Assembly (NCBI RefSeq): GCF_014649495.1 | Contig: NZ_BMTD01000015.1 | Coordinates: 1 to 64,000 of the forward strand | DNA from: Streptomyces filipinensis | GTDB lineage: Bacteria > Actinomycetota > Actinomycetes > Streptomycetales > Streptomycetaceae | Direction: 5' to 3' | Length of the DNA: 64,000 nucleotides | Shown: positions 8,067-17,274 of the stretch, piece by piece | Layout of the letters: each line of letters begins with the position of its first letter | Position numbering within the stretch: the stretch's first letter is position 1 | Position numbers and translations under genes: made by a program | Notes under the pieces: generated by a model | Databases searched by the model: none | What the model was told of the DNA's origin: nothing | Seen by the model: only the letters and a program-made list of their open reading frames with translations

Positions 8067-8815
8067 CCTGATCCAGCCACCTCCCTCAGGCAGCGCCTCT
8101 TCCGGCTGCCGCCTTTCCGGGCACGCGTCCACACCTGCGTCGACAAGACCACGAACGTGAGACGTGCCGCGTTCGAGTGCCCTGAATCCCTCCACGGCGC
8201 AGCCGGAGCGGCCACCACTCATGAATAGAACATCCGTCCACGATCTGCCCCCGCCAAGCCCGTTACGGACCCCCTGGGGGACGTTCTTAGAGCACCAGTA
8301 CCCCTCACGCGCCCAGATGGAGGACACCATTAATCCTGTACTCGCCCCCATGCATCAGCCTCTTGAACGTAAAGGTCGCCGCGCATCGATCCCCCTGGTG
8401 GAATCAGCCGCCACCCCGCACACCAACACATCCCCCTCCGAGCGTCACGCACCCGACAGCTCGCCCTGACACTGCCGACACCAGCGAAGTGAGGTGAGCT
8501 ACCTCCTCGACGGGTACCACAAGCTCGCCGCTCGTCTTGGATTTCGGCGTGTGGATTTGAGGCACACGCGGCGGGGCGGCCCCTCGTCGCCGCCGACCTG
8601 CACTCGTTCACGGCCTGGACCGATGGTCCGGGCCCGGGTGGCGCCGGCCGTGTGGAGCACTATCGGTATGAAGAGCGTTGCCGTGGCGTGGGGAGCTCCG
8701 GGCCGGGACGGTGGCTGCAGCGAGTGCCAGGCCTGCGCCGCTGACTGTCGCGCTCGCACGGCACCCGGCTGAGCATCCGGCCTCAGGGGAACAGTCCGCT
8801 CGCGGAGGCGTTCGG
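8067..8815. other. No supported gene
   Basis: Two medium plus-strand frames (8164-8469 and 8494-8772) occur, but neither has a ribosome binding site at its start or any motif I recognise. Some stretches, such as LRTPWGTFLEHQYPSRAQ near 8260, look protein-like and may be remnants. The region separates the repair-gene relic from the TetR locus. Confidence 0.35.
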
Positions 8816-9382
8816 TCAGTGGTCGGTCGAGCCGACCAGCCCTGCCACCAGCTGACGCGCGTACGCGGTGTCGAGTCCGTCGGGGCGGAAGAGGATGCGG
8901 TACATCATGGGGGCGACGACGCGGTCGAGGACCGTCTCGACGTCGGGTGTGGTCTCCTCGCGGTTGGCCGCGCGGTCGAGGATGACGTCGATCTGCTCGG
9001 CCGCGTAGGCGGAGCACTGGCCGGCGTTGCTGCCGTCCGGGTCACCGAGCAGGGCGTCGCGGATGTAGGCGCGGCCCGTGGGGGCGGCCATCTCCTCGAG
9101 GAACTGCTCGGCCCAGGCCTGGAGGTCGGACCTCAGGCTTCCCTTGTCCTCCGGCGCCGTCTCGGGCCGCAGGCGCTCGACCGCCACGTCCGACAGCAGC
9201 TCCTGCAGATCGCCCCAGCGGCGGTAGATCGTGGACGGGGTGACTCCGGCGCGGGTTGCCACCAGGGGGACCGTGAGTGCTTCGCGGCCCAGCTCCGCCT
9301 CGAGTTCGTGCACGGCGGCGTGCACCGACGCCTGCACCCTGGCGCTGCGCCCTCCGGGGCGCACCATTGGCTTTCGGCTCAT
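8816..9382 (-). CDS. TetR/AcrR-family repressor
   Basis: A 188-residue regulator. The N-terminal HTH is VPLVATRAGVTPSTIYRRWG, with the Y-R-R-W ending typical of the family, and the ligand domain begins SLRSDLQAWAEQFLEEM. ATG 9382 is the family-like start. Immediately upstream lies the inverted repeat AAAGCAA-N5-TTGCTTC (9394-9412), and two further copies of the same element lie in the MFS/AtzG-like intergenic region at 11101 and 11148. The protein therefore probably represses itself, the AtzG-like/amidase pair and the MFS/MBL operon, releasing on binding a small molecule that those genes pump out or hydrolyse. The ligand cannot be read from sequence. Confidence 0.9.
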   Translation of the reverse strand: MSRKPMVRPGGRSARVQASVHAAVHELEAELGREALTVPLVATRAGVTPSTIYRRWGDLQELLSDVAVERLRPETAPEDKGSLRSDLQAWAEQFLEEMAAPTGRAYIRDALLGDPDGSNAGQCSAYAAEQIDVILDRAANREETTPDVETVLDRVVAPMMYRILFRPDGLDTAYARQLVAGLVGSTDH

Positions 9383-9393
9383 ACAACCACCTT

Positions 9394-9412
9394 AAAGCAA
9401 ATATGTTGCTTC
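9394..9412. promoter_or_regulatory. TetR operator copy 1
   Basis: AAAGCAA-ATATG-TTGCTTC, 12 bases upstream of the tetR start. Half-sites and 5-base spacing equal those at 11101-11119 and 11148-11166. It is probably the autoregulation site. Confidence 0.75.
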
Positions 9413-9465
9413 AAGTGCTCGTCCGTGGCCCCGGCCGGTCCGGCCTGGGCCGCTCGGTCGGTTCG

Positions 9466-10854
9466 TTATGCCGCCGCCAGCCGGCGCGCGGGCTGCGTCT
9501 GCTCGTAGGCGTGGCCGGCCCTCAACAACGTCGGCTCCCCGAGGGGGCGGCCGAGCAGCTGCATGCCGATGGGCAGGCCTGTCGTGTCGTGTCCGACCGG
9601 CACGGACAGCGAGGGCACCCCGGTGATGTTGGCGGGGGCCGAGAGGCGTACGTAGGCGTCGGAGACACCCTCGACGGTGCCGTCCGGCCAGGTGAGAGTG
9701 GACTGGTCCGCCTTCGCCGCGGCCGCCGGGACCGTCGGGGCGGCGATCACGTCGACCTCCTCCAGCAGGCGCGCCCAGGCCTGCCGCATGAGGGTGCGGG
9801 AGCGCTGGGCGCGCAGGTAGTCCCCGGCCGGCATCAGCTCGCCGGCTTCGAGAAGGATGCGGACGTCCGCCTGGTACAGCTCGGGGACCGCGCGCAGGGT
9901 TCGCTCGTGGTAGGCGGTGGCCTCCGGCACCATCAGGCCCCACTGGGTGGCCTGGATGAAGCGCGTCATCGGGATCTCGACCTCGACGAGGCGCGCGCCA
10001 AGGGTCTCGAGTTCGGCGATGGCGCGCCGGACGGCGGCCTCGACCTCGGGGTCGACGTGGTCGAAGTAGTAGTTGCGCGGCACACCGACACGCAGCCCTG
10101 TCAGATCCGTACCCGCGCCCGGCCGGTAGTCCGCGGCGGACGTGGCCAGGGAGGCGGGGTCGCGGGGGTCGTGGCCGGCCAGGGCGGTCAGGACCAGGGC
10201 CGCGTCCTCGACGGTGCGAGTGATCGGCCCGACGTGGTCCAGCGACCAGGACAGTGACGTGATGCCGTGACGGGGGACGAGGCCGTAGGTCGGCTTGAGG
10301 CCGACGACTCCGTTGAGCGCGGAGGGCACCCGGATCGACCCGCCGGTGTCGGTGCCCAGCGTGAAGGTCGCGGTGCCCGCGGCGACGGCGACGGCGGATC
10401 CGCCGCTGGAGCCGCCCGCGACTCGATCCTGATCCCAGGCGTTGTTGGTCTGCGGGGTGGTCAGACCGTAGGCGAACTCATGGGTGTGGGTCTTGCCGAC
10501 CAGGACCGCGCCGGCCGCGGTCAGACGTGCGGCGACCGTGCTGTCGGTCTCCGCGCGGTGGTCCGCGCGGACCCGGGAGCTGGCCGTGGTGGCCGCGTCG
10601 GCGACGTCGATCAGGTCCTTCAGCCCCATGGGGATACCGTGCAGCGGGCCGTGCAGGCGGCCGGCAGCGACCTCCTGCTCGGCCTCGCGCGCCGCCAGGC
10701 GTGCCTGTTCCGCGGTGACGGTGACGTAGGCCTTCAGGTGCGGTTCCGCCTTCTCGATCCGGTCGAGGACGGAGTCCACCAGCTCGACGGGGGACAGCTT
10801 CCGTGCCCGGATCGCGTCAGCGGCTGCGGCGAGGGACAGTTCATGCGGCTGCAT
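9466..10854 (-). CDS. Amidase-signature (AS) family amidase
   Basis: A 462-residue cytoplasmic hydrolase. The Ser-cis-Ser-Lys triad is visible: Lys79 in GLKDLID, Ser149 in GGSSGGSA and Ser173 in GTDTGGSIRVPSAL, with the usual 24-residue spacing between the serines. AS enzymes hydrolyse amides and include GatA, biuret or carboxybiuret hydrolases (AtzE) and indoleacetamide hydrolases. The start overlaps by 14 bases the end of a small AtzG/GatC-like gene, so the two are probably translationally coupled and form a complex as AtzE-AtzG and GatA-GatC do. It lies in the TetR regulon. The substrate is unknown; a xenobiotic or nitrogen-rich amide is a reasonable guess. Confidence 0.9.
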   Translation of the reverse strand: MQPHELSLAAAADAIRARKLSPVELVDSVLDRIEKAEPHLKAYVTVTAEQARLAAREAEQEVAAGRLHGPLHGIPMGLKDLIDVADAATTASSRVRADHRAETDSTVAARLTAAGAVLVGKTHTHEFAYGLTTPQTNNAWDQDRVAGGSSGGSAVAVAAGTATFTLGTDTGGSIRVPSALNGVVGLKPTYGLVPRHGITSLSWSLDHVGPITRTVEDAALVLTALAGHDPRDPASLATSAADYRPGAGTDLTGLRVGVPRNYYFDHVDPEVEAAVRRAIAELETLGARLVEVEIPMTRFIQATQWGLMVPEATAYHERTLRAVPELYQADVRILLEAGELMPAGDYLRAQRSRTLMRQAWARLLEEVDVIAAPTVPAAAAKADQSTLTWPDGTVEGVSDAYVRLSAPANITGVPSLSVPVGHDTTGLPIGMQLLGRPLGEPTLLRAGHAYEQTQPARRLAAA

Positions 10855-11050
10855 CGTTCTTCTCCTCTCCCGCGCGGTAGGCGGCGGCAGGCGGGGTGTC
10901 CCCGAAGTCCAGTTCCCGCAGGACCGCGACGACGGAGTGGATGTGGTTGGCCGTGGCGGCCACCGCGGCGTGCCGGTCGGCCCGCAGTGGGAGCCCTGCG
11001 CGGTCGGCCCAGAGGGCCGCCTCCGGCGGCGTGAGTTCAGCAGCGGACAT
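10841..11050 (-). CDS. AtzG-like / DUF4089 small amidase partner
   Basis: A 69-residue helical protein from ATG 11050, preceded by GGAGAG about 8 bases upstream. The sequence PPEAALWADRAGLPL, AVAATANHIHSVVAVLREL, DFGDTPPAAAYRA has the organisation of AtzG and GatC-like subunits: two helices and an extended C-terminal tail that wraps around an AS amidase. It is the first gene of a two-gene operon and its stop lies inside the amidase start region. It is probably controlled from the operators at 11101-11166. Confidence 0.72.
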   Translation of the reverse strand: MSAAELTPPEAALWADRAGLPLRADRHAAVAATANHIHSVVAVLRELDFGDTPPAAAYRAGEEKNDAAA

Positions 11051-11100
11051 GAGTGTTCTCTCCTGATTCGAACTGAAGCTGTGGAGCAATCCCCACACCA

Positions 11101-11119
11101 AAAGCTAACGGTTTGCTTT
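11101..11119. promoter_or_regulatory. TetR operator copy 2
   Basis: AAAGCTA-ACGGT-TTGCTTT, one mismatch from a perfect palindrome, upstream of the AtzG-like gene. Its centre is 47 bp from copy 3. Confidence 0.75.
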
Positions 11120-11147
11120 AAGCGACACTAGGGCCCTACGGTGACTT

Positions 11148-11166
11148 AAAGCAAACCCGTTGCGTT
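11148..11166. promoter_or_regulatory. TetR operator copy 3
   Basis: AAAGCAA-ACCCG-TTGCGTT, 17 bases before the MFS start. Same half-sites and spacing as copies 1 and 2. Confidence 0.75.
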
Positions 11167-11182
11167 TAGCGGAAGGAATCTC

Positions 11183-12445
11183 ATGTCCAGCGCCACACCG
11201 GGCGCACCCGCACCATGCCCCTGCTCGACCGCCTGCCCCGGCACGGTGAACCGCTCAGCGGCCTTCGTCCTCAACGCGTCGATCCTGGCCTCGCTTCTGG
11301 CGGCCTCCAGCGCGCCGACCCCCCTGTACCCCCTCTACCAGGACCAGTGGGGCCTGACCCCCCTGACGGTCACGGTGATCTTCAGCGCCTACTCCCTGAC
11401 GCTGCTGGTGGCCCTGCTCACCGTCGGAGCGCTCTCCGACCACCTGGGGCGGCGCCCCGTCCTGGTGGGCGCCCTGGTCCTGGAGGCAGTCTCGATGCTG
11501 CTCCTGGCCTCGGCGAACGGCGCCGGCCCGCTGATCGCCGCCCGCATCCTGCAGGGAGCGGCCACGGGCGCGGCCACCAGCGCCGCGGGCGCCGCCCTCC
11601 TCGACCTGGCGGACCCCCGGCGTACGGGCCGGTCCGCCCTGACCAACAGCCTCGCCCCGGTCGCCGGCATGGCCGCCGGCGTACTGGTCGCCACCCTCCT
11701 CGTCCGCTTCGCCCCCGCCCCCACGGCCACCGTGTACGTGCTCCTGGCAGCACTGTTCGCCGCCCAGGCGATCGCGGTCACGTTCATCCCGGAGACGGCC
11801 CGCCCACGCGCCGGAGCGTTGCGCTCCCTGCGGCCCCAGCTCGCCGTGCCGCCTACGGCCCGCCGCGCCCTGCTGGCGGCCGGCACCGGAGTCGTCGCCG
11901 TCTGGGCACTGGGCGGCTTCTACTCCTCCCTCGGCCCGGCACTCGTACGCCTCGTGGCCCCCGGCGCCCCGTACGCGCTCGGCGGCATGGTCTTCTTCAC
12001 CGTCAGCGCCGCGGCCACGCTCACCGTGTGGACGCTGCGGCGAACCACGCCGTTTGCCGCAGCCACCGGCGGAGCCGTGGTGGTGATCCCGTCCGTGGCC
12101 CTGAGTCTGTCCGGTCTGCACGGCGTCGGCCTGCTCGCCGTCTACGCCGGCGCAGCCCTGGCGGGCTTCGCCTTCGGCGCCGTATCCCAAGGCGCGCTAC
12201 GCATGATGCTCACCTCGCTCGGCGAACAGGACCGCGCCGCGACCCTGGCCGCCTACTACGTCCTCAGCTACCTGTCCATGAGCGTCCCCGCCATCGCCGC
12301 GGGCGCCGCGACCCAGCACTTCGGACTGCGGACCACCTCCCACACCTACGCCGCAGCCGCAGCCCTCCTCGCCGTCGCGGCGGTGGCAGCACTGACCGCG
12401 TCACGGCGCAAGGCGCTCCACGCCGCAGGCGACCACCTCCGCTGA
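11183..12445 (+). CDS. MFS drug/metabolite exporter
   Basis: A 420-residue major facilitator protein with about twelve membrane segments. The conserved loop between helices 2 and 3 reads GALSDHLGRRPVL, followed by the motif-B-like AARILQGAATGAAT. The C-terminal half includes GALRMMLTSLGEQDRAATL. ATG 11183 has GGAAGGA seven bases upstream. It is divergent from the AtzG-like/amidase operon and followed 32 bases later by the MBL hydrolase. Two TetR operators precede it, so export of an amide compound or its product is the likely role. The substrate is not readable. Confidence 0.88.
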   Translation: MSSATPGAPAPCPCSTACPGTVNRSAAFVLNASILASLLAASSAPTPLYPLYQDQWGLTPLTVTVIFSAYSLTLLVALLTVGALSDHLGRRPVLVGALVLEAVSMLLLASANGAGPLIAARILQGAATGAATSAAGAALLDLADPRRTGRSALTNSLAPVAGMAAGVLVATLLVRFAPAPTATVYVLLAALFAAQAIAVTFIPETARPRAGALRSLRPQLAVPPTARRALLAAGTGVVAVWALGGFYSSLGPALVRLVAPGAPYALGGMVFFTVSAAATLTVWTLRRTTPFAAATGGAVVVIPSVALSLSGLHGVGLLAVYAGAALAGFAFGAVSQGALRMMLTSLGEQDRAATLAAYYVLSYLSMSVPAIAAGAATQHFGLRTTSHTYAAAAALLAVAAVAALTASRRKALHAAGDHLR

Positions 12446-12477
12446 AAACCACTGAAGAACAAAGGAAACGACGGACC

Positions 12478-13422
12478 ATGAACGCCTCACCGGCCGATGA
12501 GACCACCACCATCCCCTCCTGGACCGTGGGCGACGTCACCGTCCACCGCATCGACGAGGCACCCCTGCCACCCGCGACCGGACCCTGGCTGCTGCCGGAC
12601 GCCACCACGGATGTGGTCAAGCAGCAGGACTGGCTGCACCCCGACTTCGCCGACCACGACGGCATCCTGCGCATCGACAGCCACAGCTTCGCGTTCGTCC
12701 TGGGCGGGCTGCGCATCCTCGTCGACACCGGCATCGGCAACGGCAAGGAGCGGGCCAACCCCGCCTGGCACAACCTGCGGACCGACTTCCTCGATCGCCT
12801 CACCGCCGCCGGTTTCCCCCCGGCCTCCGTCGACCTGGTGATCCTCACCCACCTGCACGCCGACCACGTCGGTTGGAACACGCGGGAAGTGGACGGCGAG
12901 TGGGTCCCCACCTTCCCCAACGCCCGCTACCTCACCTCCCGCATCGAGCGGGAGTTCTGGGCCACGTACGACATGGAAGAGGCGCGCAAGCAGATGTTCC
13001 GCGACTCCGTGATCCCCGTCGAGGATGCGGGGCTGCTCGACCTCGTCGACGTGCCGGCCAAGGGAGTCGAGATCGCCCGGGGCCTGCGCCTGCTGCCCAC
13101 GCCCGGCCACACCCCCGGCCACATCGCCGTCGAGCTGACCAGCCAGGGTGAGACGGCGCTGATCACCGGCGACTGCATCCACCACCCGGTCCAGTTCGCC
13201 CACCCCTCCATCGGTGCGTGCGTCGACATCGACCCGGAGCAGTCCGAGGCCTCCCGCCGCAAGCTGCTCGGCTCCCTCGCCGACACGGAGACCCTGGTCC
13301 TCGGCACCCACTTCGCGCCGCCCACCGCCGGCCGCGTGATCACCGACGAGAACGCCTACCGGCTCGCGCCCGTCCCCGCAGCCCCGCAGACCGCCCGTCC
13401 CTCCCGCTCGCCCAGCGCCTGA
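12478..13422 (+). CDS. MBL-fold metallohydrolase (lactonase-like)
   Basis: A 314-residue metallo-beta-lactamase-fold enzyme. The zinc ligands are visible: HLHADH at residues 125-130, GHTPGH in the middle, the bridging Asp in LITGDCIHH and the late His in GTHF. The order and the insert before the HxHxDH motif resemble quorum-quenching lactonases and AidC/AttM-like or alkyl-esterase MBL proteins. ATG 12478 follows AAGGAAACGACGG. It is probably cotranscribed with the MFS gene, so the TetR regulon combines an exporter with two hydrolases. The family is secure; the substrate is not. Confidence 0.86.
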   Translation: MNASPADETTTIPSWTVGDVTVHRIDEAPLPPATGPWLLPDATTDVVKQQDWLHPDFADHDGILRIDSHSFAFVLGGLRILVDTGIGNGKERANPAWHNLRTDFLDRLTAAGFPPASVDLVILTHLHADHVGWNTREVDGEWVPTFPNARYLTSRIEREFWATYDMEEARKQMFRDSVIPVEDAGLLDLVDVPAKGVEIARGLRLLPTPGHTPGHIAVELTSQGETALITGDCIHHPVQFAHPSIGACVDIDPEQSEASRRKLLGSLADTETLVLGTHFAPPTAGRVITDENAYRLAPVPAAPQTARPSRSPSA

Positions 13423-13790
13423 TCCGCCTCGGTGCCCTCGACGCCCTCTCCGCCGGCCTGACCCGGCGGGACCTGCTCCTGCAGGCCACCGAACCGCACC
13501 GGCACTCCCGCAACCGCACCGCCACCGATGGCCAGCCGCTGCTGGGTCGACCATCCCTCGGTTCGAGCCGTGGACTGCCGGGCTTCGAGGACGGTGTCCG
13601 CCACGGCGCGGATGGCGGCGCGCGCCACGGCCTGGTTCTGCTTCTCGGTGTCGGACGCGCCCCGGGTGGCGCGCAGGGCGGCAAGGGCCTGGCGCAGCGG
13701 ATCGTCGAGAACCAGCTCCCGACCGGCGGGATGGTAGGCGCTCGGCACCGAACTCCACTGGGCGGCCGCTTTCCCTCGACCCCTGGCCCG
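13423..13790. other. Possible minus-strand gene fragment, otherwise nothing
   Basis: The minus strand from about 13760 to 13490 reads LVLDDPLRQALAALRATRG, TEKQNQAVARAAIRAVADTV and WSTQQRLAIGGG in one frame. This is plausible protein, but I recognise no family and see no start. Its 3' end runs against the MBL gene end, so it would be a truncated scrap. Confidence 0.3.
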
Positions 13791-15593
13791 GGCCCACACC
13801 TACCACCAGAGGCACGGCCACCTGGCCGTCCCCAAGGAAGACGCTTGGGGGATTACCCGTTGGGCACGTGGCTGTCCAACCTGCCCACCCGCCACACCCG
13901 CATGCCCACCACCAAGCCGCCGCCCTGAACGCGCTGTACCCGTGGTGGAACGCGCCCTGGAGCCGCTGTGGCGGCGCACCTGGCACCAGGCCCACGACCA
14001 CGCCGAAGCCCACGGCCCGCTCCAGCCCGGCAGCGGGTTCCCCGCCACCAGCTACAGCCTGGGCGAATGGCTGTACCTGCAGTGCACCCGCTACCCCGCT
14101 CTCCACCCCGAACAGCAGCGCCCCCTGACCGAGATCGGCATCGACGCCGCGGCGGCGGCCGCCGCCCGCCCCAGACGACGCAACCTCAAGGCCGGCGCCG
14201 AAGAAGCCCTCGCCCACGCCCGCTCCTACACCGCCGAACACGGACACCTCGCCCAGGTCAGCGCGGCCACCGTGCACCACGGTTACCCGCTGGGCCGATG
14301 GCTCGCCGGCCAACGAAGCCAGCAGCAACGCAAAGTCCTGTCCCCCGAACGGCAACAGGCTCTCAACGCCATCGGTCCCTGGTGGTGCCCGCCCTGGAAC
14401 CTGCTCTGGCAGCGCAGCCACCACCGCGCCCGAGATGCTGCAGCCGGCCGCGGTCTCCAGGCCGAGAACGGCTTCAATGCCCTCGAGGACTCCGGTGCCG
14501 CCGACTGGCTGTGGCACCAGTGCACCACCTACGACGAACTCAGCGAGGAACAGCGGCAACTTCTCACCAACATCGGCATCACCACCGCGGTAGCCCGCAC
14601 GGCCCGAGAACACGCACGTACGGCTTCGCAAACACCGGCTGCCGCCACGGCCCCGGACGTGGAAGGCAAGACCAGCCACGCCAGAAGGGCTACAGAGCCC
14701 GCAACTCCCACCGATCCTCGCCGCGCACGACGTGCCGCCAAGCCGAAGCGTCCCCGCGAACCCCGCAACCGCCTCGGGCACCGCTCCGACCTGAGACCCG
14801 GCTTCGAAACAGCCCTGGCCTACGCCCGGGCCTGGCACGCCGAACACGGCCACCTCGCCGCTCCCCGTGACACCCGGCACGACGAGTATCCGCTGGGGTG
14901 GCGGCTGTTCAGCCAGCGCAACCGCGCCAAGGACCGCGCACGCCGCGGTCTGCCGCCTTCACCTCACCTGGCCGAGCTCGCCGCGATCGGCCTCTGGTGG
15001 AACCCGCCCTAGGACCTGCACTGGCAGTGCAACTACCACCGCGCCCGCAACCACATCGCCGCAGGCCACCCAATCGACCCCGCGGCCCGCATCCCTGCAC
15101 CGAGCACCGTCCTGGGCAGCTGGATCACCCGGGCCTGCCTCCAGTACAACCAGCTCCACCCAGACCAGCAGCACCTGCTGAACGCGACCGGCATCACCGC
15201 TCAGACAGCCGAACGGTGGCCGCCCAGTTCCCGCCCCCGGCCCCACGCCGAAGCCCTCGCTCACGCCCGTAGCTGGGCTAGCGGACACGGCCACCTCTGC
15301 CCGCCGATCAAAACCGTCCACGACGGCTTCCCCCTCGGCGAATGGCTCAACCGACAGCGCGAACCCGCGAAGAAGCGCAGCAGCCCCTCCCCCACCCAGC
15401 AAGCACTCGCCACGATCGACCCCTGGTGGAACCCACCATGGAACCTGCGCCGACAACGCGCCTACCACCACGCACACACCCACCCCGGCTACCCCACCAC
15501 CGCCACTGGCTCCAAACCCAGCAACGCGGCTGGCTACTCCTCCACCCCACCCAACAACACCTCCTCACCACAGCCGGCCTCGTCGCACGCTGA
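13791..15593 (+). pseudogene. Tandem helicase-associated (HA) domain protein, decayed
   Basis: At least five repeats of about 65-70 residues can be read, each with HARxYxxEHGHL, then YPLGRWL / YPLGWRL / FPLGEWL, then PWWxPPWNLxWQR. This is the Helicase-Associated domain (PF03457 type) found in tandem C-terminal to actinobacterial DEAD/DEAH helicases. The longest frame is 13942-15012. It ends at an amber TAG (15010-15012) after IGLWWNPP, and the same frame continues with DLHWQCNYHRARN. Frameshifts are evident near 13855, near 13950 and near 15500; after the last, the reading ends WLLLHPTQQHLLTTAGLVAR with TGA 15591-15593. No helicase motor domain is present upstream, where the MBL gene sits instead. 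This is a detached and broken 3' portion. Confidence 0.75.
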
Positions 15594-15769
15594 AGAGCCG
15601 TCTCCCTCACACGCTGCGCACCCGAAGCACAGCAGAACGTGGACACCACCCGTTCGGGCTCACGCCCCAACACCACTACCAGCACATACCAACGCTCAAA
15701 AAACTGATCACCACACAAGGAAACCGAGCATAGCTGACCAACACTCACTAAACCTGACAAACCAGCAGC

Positions 15770-16105
15770 TCAGCACCGACCCAAGCCCCCGTTCCTCCCA
15801 TCACCGAGCCCCAGCAACCCAGCCCGAACCTCAACCACCGGCGGATGTCGCCGATCTCCGCCACGATGACCAGCGCGGTCAAAGGGCCAATGCCAAGCAG
15901 CGTTGTCAGGGCCTTGACCCGCGGATCGGCTTTCGCGGCCTGGGCGAGCGCATCGTCGAGCCGGTCGATGACCACCTTGAGCGCGTCGATGACCTCCAGC
16001 CGGTCGGCCACTGCCCGACAGGCGTTGACCTGTTGATCGGCTTGCTGCGCTTGATCGTCAAGCTCATGATGGAAGTGGGTCTTGTCCGCCCGGGTGCCAG
16101 TGGCA
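15770..16105 (-). mobile_element. IS110-family transposase fragment
   Basis: The minus strand reads THFHHELDDQAQQADQQVN, ADRLEVIDALKVVIDRLDD, KADPRVKALTTLLGIGPL, TALVIVAEIGDIRRWLRFG. A coiled segment followed by GIGPLTALVIVAEIGD is the junction into the C-terminal transposase_20 domain of IS110/IS116/IS902 transposases. Both ends are missing, so this is a remnant. No inverted repeats are expected for IS110. Confidence 0.7.
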
Positions 16106-16260
16106 CAAGCGAGGGCTATTCAGTGGCCACAGGCGCTGGCAGGTGCCGTACCCCTGCAGCGGCTTCAAGAACGGCCCGTCCCCTACAAGATGACGGTGCA
16201 CACGAGCCACGAACGTGACAACTGCCGTCACGGGTGGCGTGTCGTGCGGCCAGGTACTAC

Positions 16261-16869
16261 TCAGCGGGCGTTGACAACCACCTCGACGGTTGCATAGCGG
16301 CTTCGCGGCTCAGACAGTGCGATGTCCTCAGCGAGGGCTGCGAGCAGACGGTCGTACTGCTCTCGGATTTGGGCGAGGCCCTCCCAGCGGATGTCCTGGT
16401 CCTCGTTGAACGTAAACAGCTGCTCCCACTCGGAATCCCACGAGTCGGGCCGCGCCTGGCGCCTGCGGACAAAACCGCTTCGAATCTGGGCGTCCTGAGC
16501 CCAACCCCGGTACTCGACGAAGCAGGCCCGGACAAAATCCCCGTACGCGTCGAACGCTTGCTGGCTGAACAGCGGAGCGACGGAGAAGAACATCCGATCC
16601 ATGTCGCGTTTGATCTTGACCACCTCTGGCGGGGTTAGCTCCTTCCACCGACCGACGAAGGTCAGGTAGCACATCACGTCGTTGATCATCGGAGCGAGCT
16701 GCCCGTAATACTGCAGACGTGCCTTGATCAGCTCCTGATTGCGCCACTGACTGGCCTCCCACAACTTGAGCCGCATGGACAACCGATGGCCAACAACAAC
16801 GACCACCACCGGAACGGCGACCGCCGCCGCGGTCTTGATGACATCGAGCACGACGGACATACCGGCCAT
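16261..16869 (-). CDS. Membrane-anchored hypothetical protein
   Basis: A 202-residue protein from ATG 16869 (an in-frame ATG at 16860 is also possible). Residues about 4-27, SVVLDVIKTAAAVAVPVVVV plus VVG, form one strong N-terminal membrane helix. The rest is a soluble, helical, charged domain rich in aromatic residues (WRNQELIKARLQYYGQL, YLTFVGRWKELTP, FNEDQDIRWEGLAQ). I do not recognise a family. Upstream, 400 bp separate it from a divergent two-gene unit with another membrane protein and a STAND NTPase. A functional link is possible but unproven. Confidence 0.65.
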   Translation of the reverse strand: MAGMSVVLDVIKTAAAVAVPVVVVVVGHRLSMRLKLWEASQWRNQELIKARLQYYGQLAPMINDVMCYLTFVGRWKELTPPEVVKIKRDMDRMFFSVAPLFSQQAFDAYGDFVRACFVEYRGWAQDAQIRSGFVRRRQARPDSWDSEWEQLFTFNEDQDIRWEGLAQIREQYDRLLAALAEDIALSEPRSRYATVEVVVNAR

Positions 16870-17274
16870 AGCGCGATCCTGGCACAGGCCGCCTCCGAAC
16901 CCTGACCACCCGCGCGTCCATACCGACCGGCTGCCGCCCCATGGCCCACAGCGTGCGGGACAGGCCCAGCGGGCGCCTGAGCCGGCGCCCGCCGTCATCC
17001 ACAAAAGGCGCCCGCCTTCCAGCCCCAGATCGACGTCCGGCCCGAGAGCCACATCCCGCTGCCGACCGCCCCGACCGCGACGGCTTGGACGACGAACCGG
17101 ACAACGTCCACCGGCACCAGCACGGACCCTTCGGCTCTGGGCGGCAGCAGTTTCAGAGGGTCCTCTTTCGAGCCTGCCGGTGTGTGTCCACGGCTGTTTG
17201 TCATCCAAGAGGGGCCGCTGCGTGCCATTGTGGTAACGGCGCGTCAGCAACAGGGGGTTGGGGGTGGCGGCTCG
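16870..17274. other. Intergenic region between divergent genes
   Basis: This stretch separates the membrane-anchored gene on the minus strand from the two-TM protein on the plus strand. I see no supportable gene and no clear sigma-70 promoter. It is the expected place for the promoters of both units. Confidence 0.4.

Noticed and set aside
12487..14880. A 797-residue minus-strand open frame
   Set aside because: It is antisense to the MBL hydrolase and the helicase-associated repeats; long antisense frames are normal at this G+C content.
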